Assembly: GCF_009184425.1 (NCBI RefSeq)
Contig: NZ_WELG01000002.1
Span: 310,001 to 374,000 of the forward strand
DNA: 64,000 nucleotides
Origin: Flagellimonas olearia
Lineage (GTDB): Bacteria; Bacteroidota; Bacteroidia; Flavobacteriales; Flavobacteriaceae
Reading direction: 5' to 3'
Shown here piece after piece: positions 16,833-25,935 of this stretch. The position numbers were made by a program, and so were the translations under genes. Each line of letters starts with the position of its first letter. The stretch's first letter is position 1. Under the pieces are notes generated by a model. It saw nothing but the letters and a program-made list of their open reading frames with translations. It had not been told where the DNA came from and made no database searches.

Positions 16833-17309
16833 TTATTGTCTGGTGATTTCCAAAACCTCCAACTTTAACGTTCCGTTGGGCACTTTGATCTCAGCCACAT
16901 CACCAACGGATTTTCCCAGCAATCCTTTTCCAATGGGAGAGGTCACCGATATTTTGCCCGACTTAAGGTCTGCTTCACTTTCGGCCACCAAGGTATATTT
17001 CATTTCCATGCCATTGGCCTGGTTTTTCAGTTTTACCGTGGAAAGCACCAAAATCTTTGAGGTATCCAGTTGCGATTCGTCTATCAACCTTGCGTTGGCC
17101 AGAGTTTCCTCCATCTTGGAAATCTTCATTTCCAAAAGACCTTGAGCCTCCTTGGCAGCATCATATTCCGCATTTTCGGACAAATCTCCCTTGTCCCTTG
17201 CCTCGGCAATGGCTTGGGAAGCTTTGGGACGTTCAACGTCTTTCAATTGGTTGAGTTCATCCCTCAATTTTTTTAATCCCTCGGCTGTATAATAAGATAC
17301 TTTACTCAT
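16833..17309 (-). CDS. greA: Transcription elongation factor GreA
   Basis: Rescues backtracked RNA polymerase by stimulating transcript cleavage. The 158-residue protein has the expected length, an N-terminal coiled coil with the acidic tip DKGDLSENAEYD (Asp42, Glu45), and the C-terminal domain with ITVSTPIGKGLLGK-like ISVTSPIGKGLLGK. The ATG at 17309 gives MSKVSYYTAEGLKKL; a further 29 codons open upstream have no family match. Confidence 0.97.
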   Translation of the reverse strand: MSKVSYYTAEGLKKLRDELNQLKDVERPKASQAIAEARDKGDLSENAEYDAAKEAQGLLEMKISKMEETLANARLIDESQLDTSKILVLSTVKLKNQANGMEMKYTLVAESEADLKSGKISVTSPIGKGLLGKSVGDVAEIKVPNGTLKLEVLEITRQ

Positions 17310-17494
17310 ATCGTCACGTTTTAATGCATACGAACATCGAAGAAAATAAAAAAATTTCCCCAATGGTCTCTGCTCTACAAATACAAAAATCCCCAACGAA
17401 TTCCATGCCCCTGCATGGTTTTTTGCGAGGATTTAACGCAAATATAGGTAAATTTTGCTCAACTTTGTTGCGCTAACATTTTGAATTCCATACT

Positions 17495-17938
17495 ATGAGG
17501 CGCTTTTTGGGTTATGCCTTTCTTATTTTCATAATATCCTGTAGTTCAGACAGTACCAATCGAAATCCATACCTTCAAGAAGTGAATTTCAGGTTTGATC
17601 TAAACCTAAATTTACCATACTATAATAGGCTCAGTAACATTGGCAATCCTGTTCTTGTAGACAATGATGGAGTGGGCACCCGAGGTGTTTTTGTAATGCG
17701 TGCCGGATTGAGCGGTGCCCAATTCGTGGCGTGGGAGGCCAGTTGCCCCAACCATGCCCCCAATAGCTGTTCCACTATGGCTATTGATGGACAGAACGTG
17801 GTCTGTGATTGCGAGGGGTATACCTATAATTTATTTACGGGACAGCAATTGGACAGACCCGATGATGGGGGGCGGTATTATGATCTGCTTTTTTACAGGG
17901 CCACGCAAAGCGGAAACACTGTTGTCATTTCCAATTAA
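17495..17938 (+). CDS. Lipoprotein with a degenerate Rieske-like domain
   Basis: The 147-residue protein has a lipoprotein signal with lipid-anchored Cys16 (FIISC). The C-terminal half resembles a Rieske ferredoxin fold: CPNH at 84-87, CSTM at 92-95 and CDCEGYTYNLFTG from 104. A classical Rieske site needs Cys-x-His and Cys-x-x-His. Here the second His is absent and four Cys plus one His (84, 92, 104, 106 and His87) are present, so a 2Fe-2S cluster would need other ligands or a different metal would be bound. Its stop overlaps the convergent oxidoreductase stop by 4 bases. Confidence 0.72.
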   Translation: MRRFLGYAFLIFIISCSSDSTNRNPYLQEVNFRFDLNLNLPYYNRLSNIGNPVLVDNDGVGTRGVFVMRAGLSGAQFVAWEASCPNHAPNSCSTMAIDGQNVVCDCEGYTYNLFTGQQLDRPDDGGRYYDLLFYRATQSGNTVVISN

Positions 17939-18936
17939 AGGTTACTTAAGATAGCATCCATTACCCAACTGGTTTGCAAACCTGTTTTTCCTGTTGAGGG
18001 ATGTTCACCCTTTCCCAATAAATGGTTTTTGATGTTTTCCGCATGGTATTGTTGTACATGCTCCGGATGTGGGATTTCCAAAATTTCATGTCCCGAGGCA
18101 TTTTCCAGTTCAATAGGAGCTTCGTCCAGGACCGCAAAGTGTATGCTTCCTTCCGAACCAAAGATTTCTACCTTATCCATCCGATGATGGGTACCAAAAT
18201 TCCAAAAGCCAGCTCCTGTCACTCCATTTTCGTGTAACCAACTCCCCGCAACAGCATCATAACCCGTATACAATCCTTGTTGGTTCAAGGCCACTCCGTT
18301 TGCTTTTTTAATCTCCCCAAAAAGAAAGTTGAACAAATCCAGACCGTGACTGGCCAAATCATCAAAATAGCCACCGGGAGCCACTTTTTTATCGGTTCTC
18401 CAATTATACCCTCCATTTAAATCGACCTCATTGGGCGGTGCGGATTTTTGCCAATTTACGTGCCTTACCGTTCCTATCAACCCCTCATCCAACCATTGCT
18501 TCACTTTAAGGAATCTAGGCAAGGAAAGACGGTAATACGCAATGAAAAGTGGAATGTTCATGGTTCTGAATGCCTCATAAATGGCCAAACTGTCCTGATA
18601 ATTGGGTGCCATGGGCTTTTCAATACAACAGGGTTTTCCTGCTTTCGCTACTTGAAGAGCATACAGTTTATGGGTGTCCGGAGGTGTGGCGATGTAAATG
18701 GCATCGATTTCCGGGTTCTGGATTACCTCTTCCGCATGGGTGGTCCAATGCGCTATTTGGTGCCTTTGGGCATAATCTTGGACTTTCTCGGCATCACGGC
18801 GCATTACCATATGTACTTTAAACTCTGGGATAAGTTGGTATGCTGGAACGCTTTTCTTTTCGGCCACACTACCGCAACCAATAATACCCCATCGGAGGGG
18901 CTTTTCTTTAGAAAAATGAAAATGGGATTCTGTCAT
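17935..18936 (-). CDS. Gfo/Idh/MocA-family oxidoreductase
   Basis: The 333-residue protein has the Rossmann loop GIIGCGSV at 17-24, the family EKPM at 106-109, and GYFDDLASHGLDLF where the catalytic His of the family lies. Members oxidise or reduce sugars and polyols with NAD(P). The substrate is not determined by the sequence. It is a single gene with a convergent lipoprotein downstream and the TonB receptor upstream on the same strand; no shared signal is visible. Confidence 0.92.
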   Translation of the reverse strand: MTESHFHFSKEKPLRWGIIGCGSVAEKKSVPAYQLIPEFKVHMVMRRDAEKVQDYAQRHQIAHWTTHAEEVIQNPEIDAIYIATPPDTHKLYALQVAKAGKPCCIEKPMAPNYQDSLAIYEAFRTMNIPLFIAYYRLSLPRFLKVKQWLDEGLIGTVRHVNWQKSAPPNEVDLNGGYNWRTDKKVAPGGYFDDLASHGLDLFNFLFGEIKKANGVALNQQGLYTGYDAVAGSWLHENGVTGAGFWNFGTHHRMDKVEIFGSEGSIHFAVLDEAPIELENASGHEILEIPHPEHVQQYHAENIKNHLLGKGEHPSTGKTGLQTSWVMDAILSNL

Positions 18937-18975
18937 GGTGCATAAAAATACAGAATCCCATTTACTATATGGTCA

Positions 18976-21147
18976 TTAAAAATTGATGGTGGCCCCTACC
19001 AGAAAGTTGATTCCCGCCTGAGGGTAGTATCCCGCTCCCTCAATGGTGGTGACGGTTCCCGGGTTGGAATAATCATCATCAAAGGTGTAAAAATACCCGT
19101 TGGAAACAATATCGGCATCAAAAATATTGTTTACCAATCCAGAAAGCACAATGCTTTTCACGAACGAATTGGCCTCGATCACGTATTGCACATTGAAATC
19201 GGTTTGGGTATAGCTATCCAAGGTTGAATTTTCTGAATCGATGTTCCCCATATACTGCTTGCCCACAAACTTTGAAAGCAGCGACACCTGAAGATTTGCA
19301 TTGGGTTGAAACGCAAGGATGTTTCCTGCAATCACTTGTGGTGAATACGCAATTTTGGTGTTCCCCAAGTTTTGAAGTACCCCATCGCGTTGGAAGAAGA
19401 AATCAACATTCCTATTATCACTCAAGGCCACATTGGGCTGTATCCTAAATTTGCGCCCCAATCGGATGTTGGCATCCACTTCCAACCCCAATCGGTAGCT
19501 GTCCCCCACATTGGCCCGTAGCGGTGCTCCCACATCATTGAGCTCCCCAGTGAGCACCAACTGATCTTTATAGCGCATGTAGTACACATTGGTATTTAAC
19601 TGGATGTCAGGGGAGACAAAACGCCACCCTAATTCATAATCGTTCAACTGTTCGGGTTTGGGACTGCCGTTTTCATAGTCATTCCGATTGGGTTCCCTAT
19701 TGGCCCTGGCGTAGGACAGATAAAAATTGTTGTTGGGGTTCAAATTGAACGTAATCCCTGCCTTTGGATTGAAAAAATTGAAGGTATCATCCACCAACCC
19801 CGTATCATCCCCATTGGCTTCATAGCCTACTCTTCGGTATTGCATATCCCCAAAAACCGACCATTGGTCATCCAACTGATAATTGGCCTTTGCATAGGTA
19901 TTGAAATCCGTTTTGGTGGAATTGTCATCATAGTACTTGTCCCTAATTTCACTACCACTTGCATAACGTGCCCAGATGATTTCCCCAAAGTGGTCTCCCT
20001 TGTACTCATTGTATCCTCCACCCAAGATCAATTTCAGGTTTTCCTTGTTATACGTGGCCGAAAAAACGGTGCCGTAAAAATGGTTGGACAACCATCTTCT
20101 TCGAATCAGGTCTGTAGTGTTGATGGTCTCTCCACCCAAGCTAATGGGGTCCAAACCATAATCTGAAAAATCATCATCTTCCCTATATTGCTCAAAATAG
20201 CCTCTCCCACGGGTATAGTGCAAAGCCAAATTGGTACTCCATTCCGGACTTAGGGTCTGGTTCCAATGCAATTGCACATGGTTTTGCTTGTAATTGTCCT
20301 CTTCCCGATCATAAAACTGCACATTTCCATTCTCATCGGTATACCTTCCGGCGGAATTGTAGGTTCTATTTTCTTCCAATTCTTCAGCGGTAATCCCGTT
20401 CCAAGCTTGATAGGTAACTTCATGCCCTCCAAAAAGCAATGCCTTTAGCAAAGTATTGTCACTACGATATGTTCCTTGCATAAAATAGCTATCCAGCTCA
20501 GAGCTGGCTCGGTCCACATAGCCATCAGAGGTAATGCGCGACAACCTTCCTGAAAATTCAAAATGGTTGTTCAGCATACCGGTACTGAACTTTACATTGT
20601 TCCGCAGGGTATTAAAACTCCCCACGGAAGAAGAAACCTTCGCGTAGCCCTCTTCAGAAAATGCATCGGTCAAAACATTTAAACTTGCACCAAACGCCCC
20701 CGCACCATTGGTGGAGGTACCTACCCCACGCTGCAACTGCAAGCTCTGGGTCGAGGAAGCAAAATCGGGCATGTTCACCCAAAATGTCCCATGGGATTCC
20801 GCATCGTTGTAGGGCACACCATTGATGGTGACATTTACGCCTCTTGAGTCGGTCCCCCTCACACGGAAACTGGTGTATCCCACTCCTGCACCTGCATCGG
20901 AAGTGGTGACCACGGCCGGCAAAAAGTTCATTAAAATTGGCACGTCCTGCCCTAAGTTTCTAGAGGTCAGCTCCTCCTTGTCCAAGTTGGAAAAGGTAAT
21001 GGGAAACTCTTTGGTTACCCGTACGGCTTGGACCAGGACCTCGTCCAATACCACCTTTTTACCTTCCAAAGAATCTGTTGGTTCCTGTTGCGCGCTCATA
21101 CTCAGCGCCAGCCCGGAAACGGCCAATGTTGTGAATAAAGTTTTCAT
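18976..21147 (-). CDS. TonB-dependent receptor under TPP-riboswitch control (probable thiamine importer)
   Basis: The 723-residue outer-membrane receptor has a signal peptide (about 1-19), the TonB box region VVLDEVLVQAVRV, a plug (about 45-155; FRVRGTDSRGVNVTINGVPYND, SLQLQRGVGTSTNGAGAFGASLN) and a long barrel ending in FLVGATINF. A TPP riboswitch is encoded in its leader (21238-21322), so it most probably imports thiamine or a thiamine phosphate. A hairpin overlapping the start codon (21146-21167) could set translation. Thiamine-related genes lie 7 kb away at 27.9-29.3 kb. Confidence 0.95.
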   Translation of the reverse strand: MKTLFTTLAVSGLALSMSAQQEPTDSLEGKKVVLDEVLVQAVRVTKEFPITFSNLDKEELTSRNLGQDVPILMNFLPAVVTTSDAGAGVGYTSFRVRGTDSRGVNVTINGVPYNDAESHGTFWVNMPDFASSTQSLQLQRGVGTSTNGAGAFGASLNVLTDAFSEEGYAKVSSSVGSFNTLRNNVKFSTGMLNNHFEFSGRLSRITSDGYVDRASSELDSYFMQGTYRSDNTLLKALLFGGHEVTYQAWNGITAEELEENRTYNSAGRYTDENGNVQFYDREEDNYKQNHVQLHWNQTLSPEWSTNLALHYTRGRGYFEQYREDDDFSDYGLDPISLGGETINTTDLIRRRWLSNHFYGTVFSATYNKENLKLILGGGYNEYKGDHFGEIIWARYASGSEIRDKYYDDNSTKTDFNTYAKANYQLDDQWSVFGDMQYRRVGYEANGDDTGLVDDTFNFFNPKAGITFNLNPNNNFYLSYARANREPNRNDYENGSPKPEQLNDYELGWRFVSPDIQLNTNVYYMRYKDQLVLTGELNDVGAPLRANVGDSYRLGLEVDANIRLGRKFRIQPNVALSDNRNVDFFFQRDGVLQNLGNTKIAYSPQVIAGNILAFQPNANLQVSLLSKFVGKQYMGNIDSENSTLDSYTQTDFNVQYVIEANSFVKSIVLSGLVNNIFDADIVSNGYFYTFDDDYSNPGTVTTIEGAGYYPQAGINFLVGATINF

Positions 21148-21167
21148 TCGTAAAAAATGTTACGAAT
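21146..21167 (-). promoter_or_regulatory. Hairpin burying the start codon of the thiamine receptor
   Basis: Read leftward, ATTCGTAA pairs perfectly with TTACGAAT across a 6-base loop. The last two bases of the second arm are the A and T of the ATG start codon (21147-21145). This would occlude initiation and fits the output end of a translational riboswitch. Confidence 0.6.
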
Positions 21168-21237
21168 AAAAGGGGCCATTATTCTTGTTAGTACTAGATT
21201 TTGTTTCTCTATAGAAACGATGAAATTCCAAGATGCG

Positions 21238-21322
21238 CCTTGCGCAATCCCTTGGCAGCATTACCCGCCCAGGTTCATTGGGTATAATCTCAGCCTTGCC
21301 ATGCAAAGCACCCCTTTGAGAT
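21238..21322 (-). promoter_or_regulatory. TPP (thiamine pyrophosphate) riboswitch
   Basis: The minus strand reads AAAGGGGTGCTTTGC, GGCTGAGATTATACCC, then GAACCTGGGCGGGTAATGC and TGCCAAGGGA. These are the conserved parts of the THI-box aptamer in the right order (P2/J2-3 GGCTGAGA, P4/P5 GAACCTG and GGTAATGC, GGGA close). It lies about 90 bases upstream of the receptor start. TPP binding normally shuts off expression. Confidence 0.95.
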
Positions 21323-21436
21323 GGCCGCAAATGTACTATGTCGCGTTCATTTTTCATAAGAAACCCTGGAAATTAACTTTTGATAACAACTATGTGGTAT
21401 ACCTGAATGCGTATATATCATATCAAAGAATGATGT

Positions 21437-23905
21437 ATGGCCCGGAAATCCGAGAACAGATTCACTTTAAAAATCATCTTCAGTTATTTGACCTTGGGGG
21501 CTTTGGGGATATTGGCCGCCTTTTTTATCTATACTGAATTTAAAAGCTATACCGCATCCCAGGACAAAAATGAGGACAACCTTAAGCTTTTAAAGACCAA
21601 CAGATTGCTCACTGGCCTTTATGAGGCCGAGAATCTGTCCAAACTTGCCCTACAGACCAAAAGTACCAAGAACCTAAAGGTCTATACACAAAAAGTGGAT
21701 TCCATAAATACACTGATAGATTCCTTAAAGCCTATGGTTTCTGCACGGAACGTCAAACAAGTTTCTAAATTGGACAGCGTACAAAAACTGCTTCAGCAAA
21801 AAATGTACAATAGTGCCGAACTCCGAAAACTAAAGGTTGAAAACAAGAACACCGCACCCATAGATTCCATCTTACGGGCGTTCCACAAAATGGAGGTGGA
21901 TATGGGTCGAATCACCCCAGAGACTTTTGCTCCCAACTTTGACCAGTTGTCCCCGGCAACCCAAAAATCCATTAAGGAATATGTGGCCATTCTCAACAAA
22001 AACATTCCAGACCCCAATGGAAACACCGATGCCAAAAATATAGATTCCATCCTTGAGGTTTCCAAATCGATTTTACAGAAAGCCAAAACGGAAACCGCCG
22101 CTTCTGAACGCTCGGTATCCCAAAAAGAACTTCAGATCTATAGGACCGATCTGGAGCTTTCCCAAAAAATGCGAAGTATAATTTCCTCGTTTGAACGTGA
22201 AATCATCCAAAATACCTATTTGGATAACCTCAAACAAAAGAGGGTGTTGCAAAGAAGTATTCGCTTGGCGGCCGCAGCCATTGCTTTGGGCCTCTTGGGC
22301 ATAATTTTGTTCACTTTTTTCATCTCCAAGGATTTTTGGAAGGTGCAGCAATACCGGGATCGATTGGAAGAGGAGAAAAAATACTCGGAATCGCTCTTAA
22401 AAAGCAGGGAACAATTGATTTCCACCGTAAGTCATGACTTAAGGACCCCCTTGAATACCATCAGTGGTTATACAGAACTCATGGAACAAAGCGGTCTCAA
22501 CAAGAAGCAATCAAAATACCTCGGCAATATGAAATCCGCATCCAACTATGTGGAGAACCTCGCGAACGACTTGTTGGATTTCTCTAAATTGGAAGCAGGG
22601 AAGGTACATATTGAAAAGGTTCCATTTGTTCTTTTCGACCTCATTGTTGAAACGACATCCCACTTTCAGGAAACACAGTCCAAAAAAGGGGTTGAGCTAC
22701 ATTTGGACATCGCCGAGGAACTTAAAAATCCCATCATTGGTGATGCATTTCGTGTACGTCAAATCTTGACCAACCTTGTTGGAAACGCCTTTAAGTTTAC
22801 CCATTCAGGTTATGTGAAAGTGGAAGCGGGCACCAAGAAAAGCAAGGACAATTCCTATTTAACCATTCGTGTAACGGATACTGGCATCGGCATTGAGCCC
22901 CGGAAACAGGAAATCATCTTCAAGGAATTTGCCCAAGCCGAAGATACCACCGAAAAACACTATGGCGGATATGGCTTGGGGCTCACCATCTCCAAAAAAC
23001 TGACCGAACTGTTGGGTGGAACCCTGACCCTGGCCAGCAAAAAAAGTGAAGGGAGCACATTTACCCTACAGCTCCCCTTTGAGTTTTTGAAGGAACCATT
23101 GACCCAGGCAGCAGAGAACTTTACTTATCAGGAAGGTTTAACGGTTTATATTTTGGATGATGATGAAACCCTGTTGGAACTCTTGCGTGAAATCTGCCAG
23201 AGGAACCATATCCATGTTAAAACCTTTTTAAGTTATCACGATCTTGCACGAACTGAAAATCCAAACTATGACCTTCTTCTTACCGATATACAAATGCCGG
23301 ATACCGATGGATTTGCCGTGCTCCAGAAACTACAGGAAAGGGATGACCATCTTTACTCAGGTCAACCGATAATTGCCATGACAGGGCAAAAAATAGTGGA
23401 CAAGAAAATCTATACCAAAGCGGGTTTCACCAACGTGCTACAGAAACCTTTTTCCAGTCATGTATTGCTAAAAGCAGTTGGAGCTGTATCCAAAATCAAT
23501 CTAGAATCTCCAATTCCTTTGTCCAGAACGGATACGATACCGGAATCCCATTCTCCCTTGTTCCGGATTGCCCAGATTTCAGCCTTTTTGGACAGTCCGA
23601 ATGCCGTACGGGAGGTGTTGGAGGTCTTTATGGAGAATACCCAAAAGAATTTGGAATTGCTTTTTTCGGCCATTGGGGATGTGGATTTTTCACGTATTCG
23701 ATCCATTTCCCATAAAATGTTGCCCATGTTCCGGCAATTGGAGGCTCAGGAGGCCATTGACATCCTAGAAAGGTTGGAGCATCTGCCTGATGAAACCCAT
23801 GGAAAAAAAGTGTTTGAAACACTTTCGGATTTAAAAACCAGTATTGACCAACTTGAAAAGGCCATTTGCCAATACTTAACTACACTTCCATTTGGTACAG
23901 ATTGA
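21437..23905 (+). CDS. Hybrid sensor histidine kinase (HK-receiver-Hpt)
   Basis: The 822-residue multidomain kinase has a membrane helix at about 12-32, a periplasmic helical domain (about 35-270, rich in coiled coil), and a second helix at about 275-296. The HisKA domain has the phosphoacceptor His333 in STVSHDLRTPLN. HATPase follows (DTGIGI at 481-486, GYGLGL), then a receiver domain with Asp617 in LLLTDIQMPDTDG and a C-terminal Hpt with His759 in SISHKMLPMF. This allows His-Asp-His phosphorelay within one protein. An NtrC-type regulator gene converges on it with a 26-base overlap and is the obvious partner. Confidence 0.95.
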   Translation: MARKSENRFTLKIIFSYLTLGALGILAAFFIYTEFKSYTASQDKNEDNLKLLKTNRLLTGLYEAENLSKLALQTKSTKNLKVYTQKVDSINTLIDSLKPMVSARNVKQVSKLDSVQKLLQQKMYNSAELRKLKVENKNTAPIDSILRAFHKMEVDMGRITPETFAPNFDQLSPATQKSIKEYVAILNKNIPDPNGNTDAKNIDSILEVSKSILQKAKTETAASERSVSQKELQIYRTDLELSQKMRSIISSFEREIIQNTYLDNLKQKRVLQRSIRLAAAAIALGLLGIILFTFFISKDFWKVQQYRDRLEEEKKYSESLLKSREQLISTVSHDLRTPLNTISGYTELMEQSGLNKKQSKYLGNMKSASNYVENLANDLLDFSKLEAGKVHIEKVPFVLFDLIVETTSHFQETQSKKGVELHLDIAEELKNPIIGDAFRVRQILTNLVGNAFKFTHSGYVKVEAGTKKSKDNSYLTIRVTDTGIGIEPRKQEIIFKEFAQAEDTTEKHYGGYGLGLTISKKLTELLGGTLTLASKKSEGSTFTLQLPFEFLKEPLTQAAENFTYQEGLTVYILDDDETLLELLREICQRNHIHVKTFLSYHDLARTENPNYDLLLTDIQMPDTDGFAVLQKLQERDDHLYSGQPIIAMTGQKIVDKKIYTKAGFTNVLQKPFSSHVLLKAVGAVSKINLESPIPLSRTDTIPESHSPLFRIAQISAFLDSPNAVREVLEVFMENTQKNLELLFSAIGDVDFSRIRSISHKMLPMFRQLEAQEAIDILERLEHLPDETHGKKVFETLSDLKTSIDQLEKAICQYLTTLPFGTD

Positions 23906-25220
23906 TTTTATTGTAAAGCGTCTTTCTAGTCATTTGCAACAATTTGGCCGCCTTGCTCTTGTTGAAGTTGGTTTGTTTCAAGGCATTCAAAATCCGTTCC
24001 TTTTCATACTCGGATTTTGAAAACTTTGAAGTGCTTCTTTTTTCAGTGCCGTGGATCATATGATCGGGAAAAGCACTTGACATTACGGAATCCCCTTCGG
24101 TAAAAAGAACTGCCCGTTTTATCATGTTCTTCATTTCCCTAAGATTTCCCGGCCAAGAGTAGGTTTCAACATATTCTTGGGCCTCCGCTGAAAAACGGGA
24201 AACGTTCTTCCCCAGTTCCTCATTGGCTCTATCCAAAAAATAATCGGCAAAAAGCATGATATCCCCTAACCGCTCCCGAAGTGGAGGAATGGTCATGGAA
24301 AATTCGTTCAATCTATGGTAAAGATCTTCCCTAAAGCTTCCTTCCTCTACAGCTTGGGTCAAATCTTCATTGGTAGCGGCAATGATCCTTAAATCCAAAT
24401 GGATTTCTTTGGTGCTTCCCACTCGTTTTATCTTTCGTTCTTGGATGGCCCTAAGCAATTGTATCTGGTGCTCGTAGGATAGGTTCCCGATCTCGTCCAA
24501 AAAAAGGGTCCCTTCGTTGGCGGCCTCAAAATGTCCCATTTTATCTTCAATGGCCCCGGTAAAACTTCCTTTTACATGCCCAAAAAACTCGCTGGTAGCA
24601 ATCTCCTTGGGAATGGCACCACAGTCCACGGCCACAAAATTTTTCTCCCTTCTTTTACTGGCATCATGGATTGATTTTGCGGTCACTTCCTTTCCCGTTC
24701 CACTTTCCCCGATCAGCAAAACCGACATATTGGTAGGAGCAACCAAATTGATATACTGTTGCAGTTTTTGGGAGCTTTCACTCTTACCTACCAAAAATTG
24801 ATTCGGCGCATCCTTTTTTTTGATTGAACTTTCATTTGACTTTTGTGTATTGCCGGAAGTTTGAGTATTCAGCGCATTGGTGATAACCGACAGAATTTCA
24901 TCTGGCGTAAAGGGTTTGGAGATATAATCATACGCCCCTTTTTTCATGGCATTTACCGCTGTTTTCACCTCGGCATATCCCGTCATCAGAATCACTTGGG
25001 TATTTGGCGAAGTTTTCTTAACAGTGGACAAGAGAGCCAGCCCGTTACCTTTTGGGAGTCTAACATCAGATAGAATCACATCAAAATTGGAAGCGCTGAG
25101 CTTTTCTTGGGCCTCCTTTACGGTATAGCTTGAAGAAACGGCATAGCCGTGCTTGGTCAAAAACTTGGATAGCATTTGACAAAAAGCAGTATCGTCCTCG
25201 ATGATCAAGATTTTGGGCAT
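23880..25220 (-). CDS. NtrC-family sigma-54-dependent response regulator
   Basis: The 446-residue regulator has a receiver with phospho-Asp52 (VILSDVRLP), an AAA+ domain with Walker A GESGTGKE at 171-178 and the sigma-54 contact loop GSFTGA at 218-223 (usual GAFTGA), and a C-terminal Fis-type helix-turn-helix (KSKAAKLLQMTRKTLYNKI). It activates promoters bound by RpoN. It converges with the hybrid kinase, overlapping its 3' end by 26 bases. Its targets are unknown. Confidence 0.95.
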   Translation of the reverse strand: MPKILIIEDDTAFCQMLSKFLTKHGYAVSSSYTVKEAQEKLSASNFDVILSDVRLPKGNGLALLSTVKKTSPNTQVILMTGYAEVKTAVNAMKKGAYDYISKPFTPDEILSVITNALNTQTSGNTQKSNESSIKKKDAPNQFLVGKSESSQKLQQYINLVAPTNMSVLLIGESGTGKEVTAKSIHDASKRREKNFVAVDCGAIPKEIATSEFFGHVKGSFTGAIEDKMGHFEAANEGTLFLDEIGNLSYEHQIQLLRAIQERKIKRVGSTKEIHLDLRIIAATNEDLTQAVEEGSFREDLYHRLNEFSMTIPPLRERLGDIMLFADYFLDRANEELGKNVSRFSAEAQEYVETYSWPGNLREMKNMIKRAVLFTEGDSVMSSAFPDHMIHGTEKRSTSKFSKSEYEKERILNALKQTNFNKSKAAKLLQMTRKTLYNKINLYQMEV

Positions 25221-25282
25221 ATCTCAATAGTATATACGATGCCCGTTGCCATGAAGATGATGGGAATTTGGTAAAATTATCA

Positions 25283-25309
25283 CAAAAAAAAGGGTTGCCA
25301 CAGCAACCC
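25283..25309 (-). terminator. Terminator downstream of the PepSY-like gene
   Basis: Read leftward, GGGTTGC pairs with GCAACCC across a 4-base loop and is followed by eight T. It lies between the stop codon at 25353 and the NtrC-type gene. A tract TTAGGTTAGTTGGTTTGATG lies just before the stem, as at 26131-26155. Confidence 0.85.
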
Positions 25310-25352
25310 CTTTTCATCAAACCAACTAACCTAACACGGTCTCATAAACTAT

Positions 25353-25655
25353 TTATAGTTCTATCCAATTTCCTTCAGAATCGGCATAAACGGTTCCCTT
25401 GGTCCCATCTTCCAAAGACAGTTCCAATTTAAATTGGTCCTTCTCATTCTTATAGGCCTTGTCCACTTTGGCCGTTGGGTAGTTTTTTTTCACTGCTGCT
25501 GTAACGGCTTCAGGAAGATCGGAAACACTGATTTCCTCAAAGTCCTGAACAACGAATACCGTTGCTTCATCCATTTTAAGTTCTGGGGTGTTCTCATTGG
25601 CGATAGCTGTAAGTCCTACAAATGATAGTGCGGTTGCGATAACTAAATTTTTCAT
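25353..25655 (-). CDS. Small secreted PepSY-like protein
   Basis: The 100-residue protein has a signal peptide (MKNLVIATALSFVGLTAIA) and one PepSY-like/BLIP-like unit. In that unit the helix DLPEAVTAAVKKNYPTAK is followed by strands DQFKLELSLEDGTKGTVYAD. Such short periplasmic proteins are abundant in Bacteroidota and their ligands are unknown. The ATG at 25655 fits the signal peptide; the frame is open for another 28 codons upstream without homology. A terminator follows. Confidence 0.8.
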   Translation of the reverse strand: MKNLVIATALSFVGLTAIANENTPELKMDEATVFVVQDFEEISVSDLPEAVTAAVKKNYPTAKVDKAYKNEKDQFKLELSLEDGTKGTVYADSEGNWIEL

Positions 25656-25830
25656 GGTATATGATTTTATAATGTTAAACTCACTTAATACCATGAAAAT
25701 CCAATGCCAAGATTCGCTTTTACTGCCATATTTACCCAATCCTCTGAGAAACTGTCACTTAAAAATAACAACTGTCAAAAGACATTGTGTAAATCTGTTT
25801 ACCTGAAGTAAAAAACGTGTCTTTTTTATA

Positions 25831-25858
25831 CAAAGAAAGGCCGCCGAAGCAGCCTTTC
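25831..25858 (-). terminator. Strong hairpin with C(TTCG)G loop
   Basis: Read leftward, GAAAGGCTGC pairs with GCGGCCTTTC (10 bp with one G-T) around a TTCG tetraloop closed by C-G, followed by TTTG. It looks like a terminator or processing-resistant 3' end. The only candidate upstream is the small ORF 25936-26061. Confidence 0.6.
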
Positions 25859-25935
25859 AAAAGTGCCAAAATCATAATCCCAAGGAAGAAAATTATGAAT
25901 AGGTTGGCAACAACGGATAATACAATGGATAGTGT

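Noticed and set aside
21157-21537. Rightward open frame over the TPP riboswitch
   Set aside because: It is antisense to a conserved aptamer and overlaps the kinase gene out of frame.
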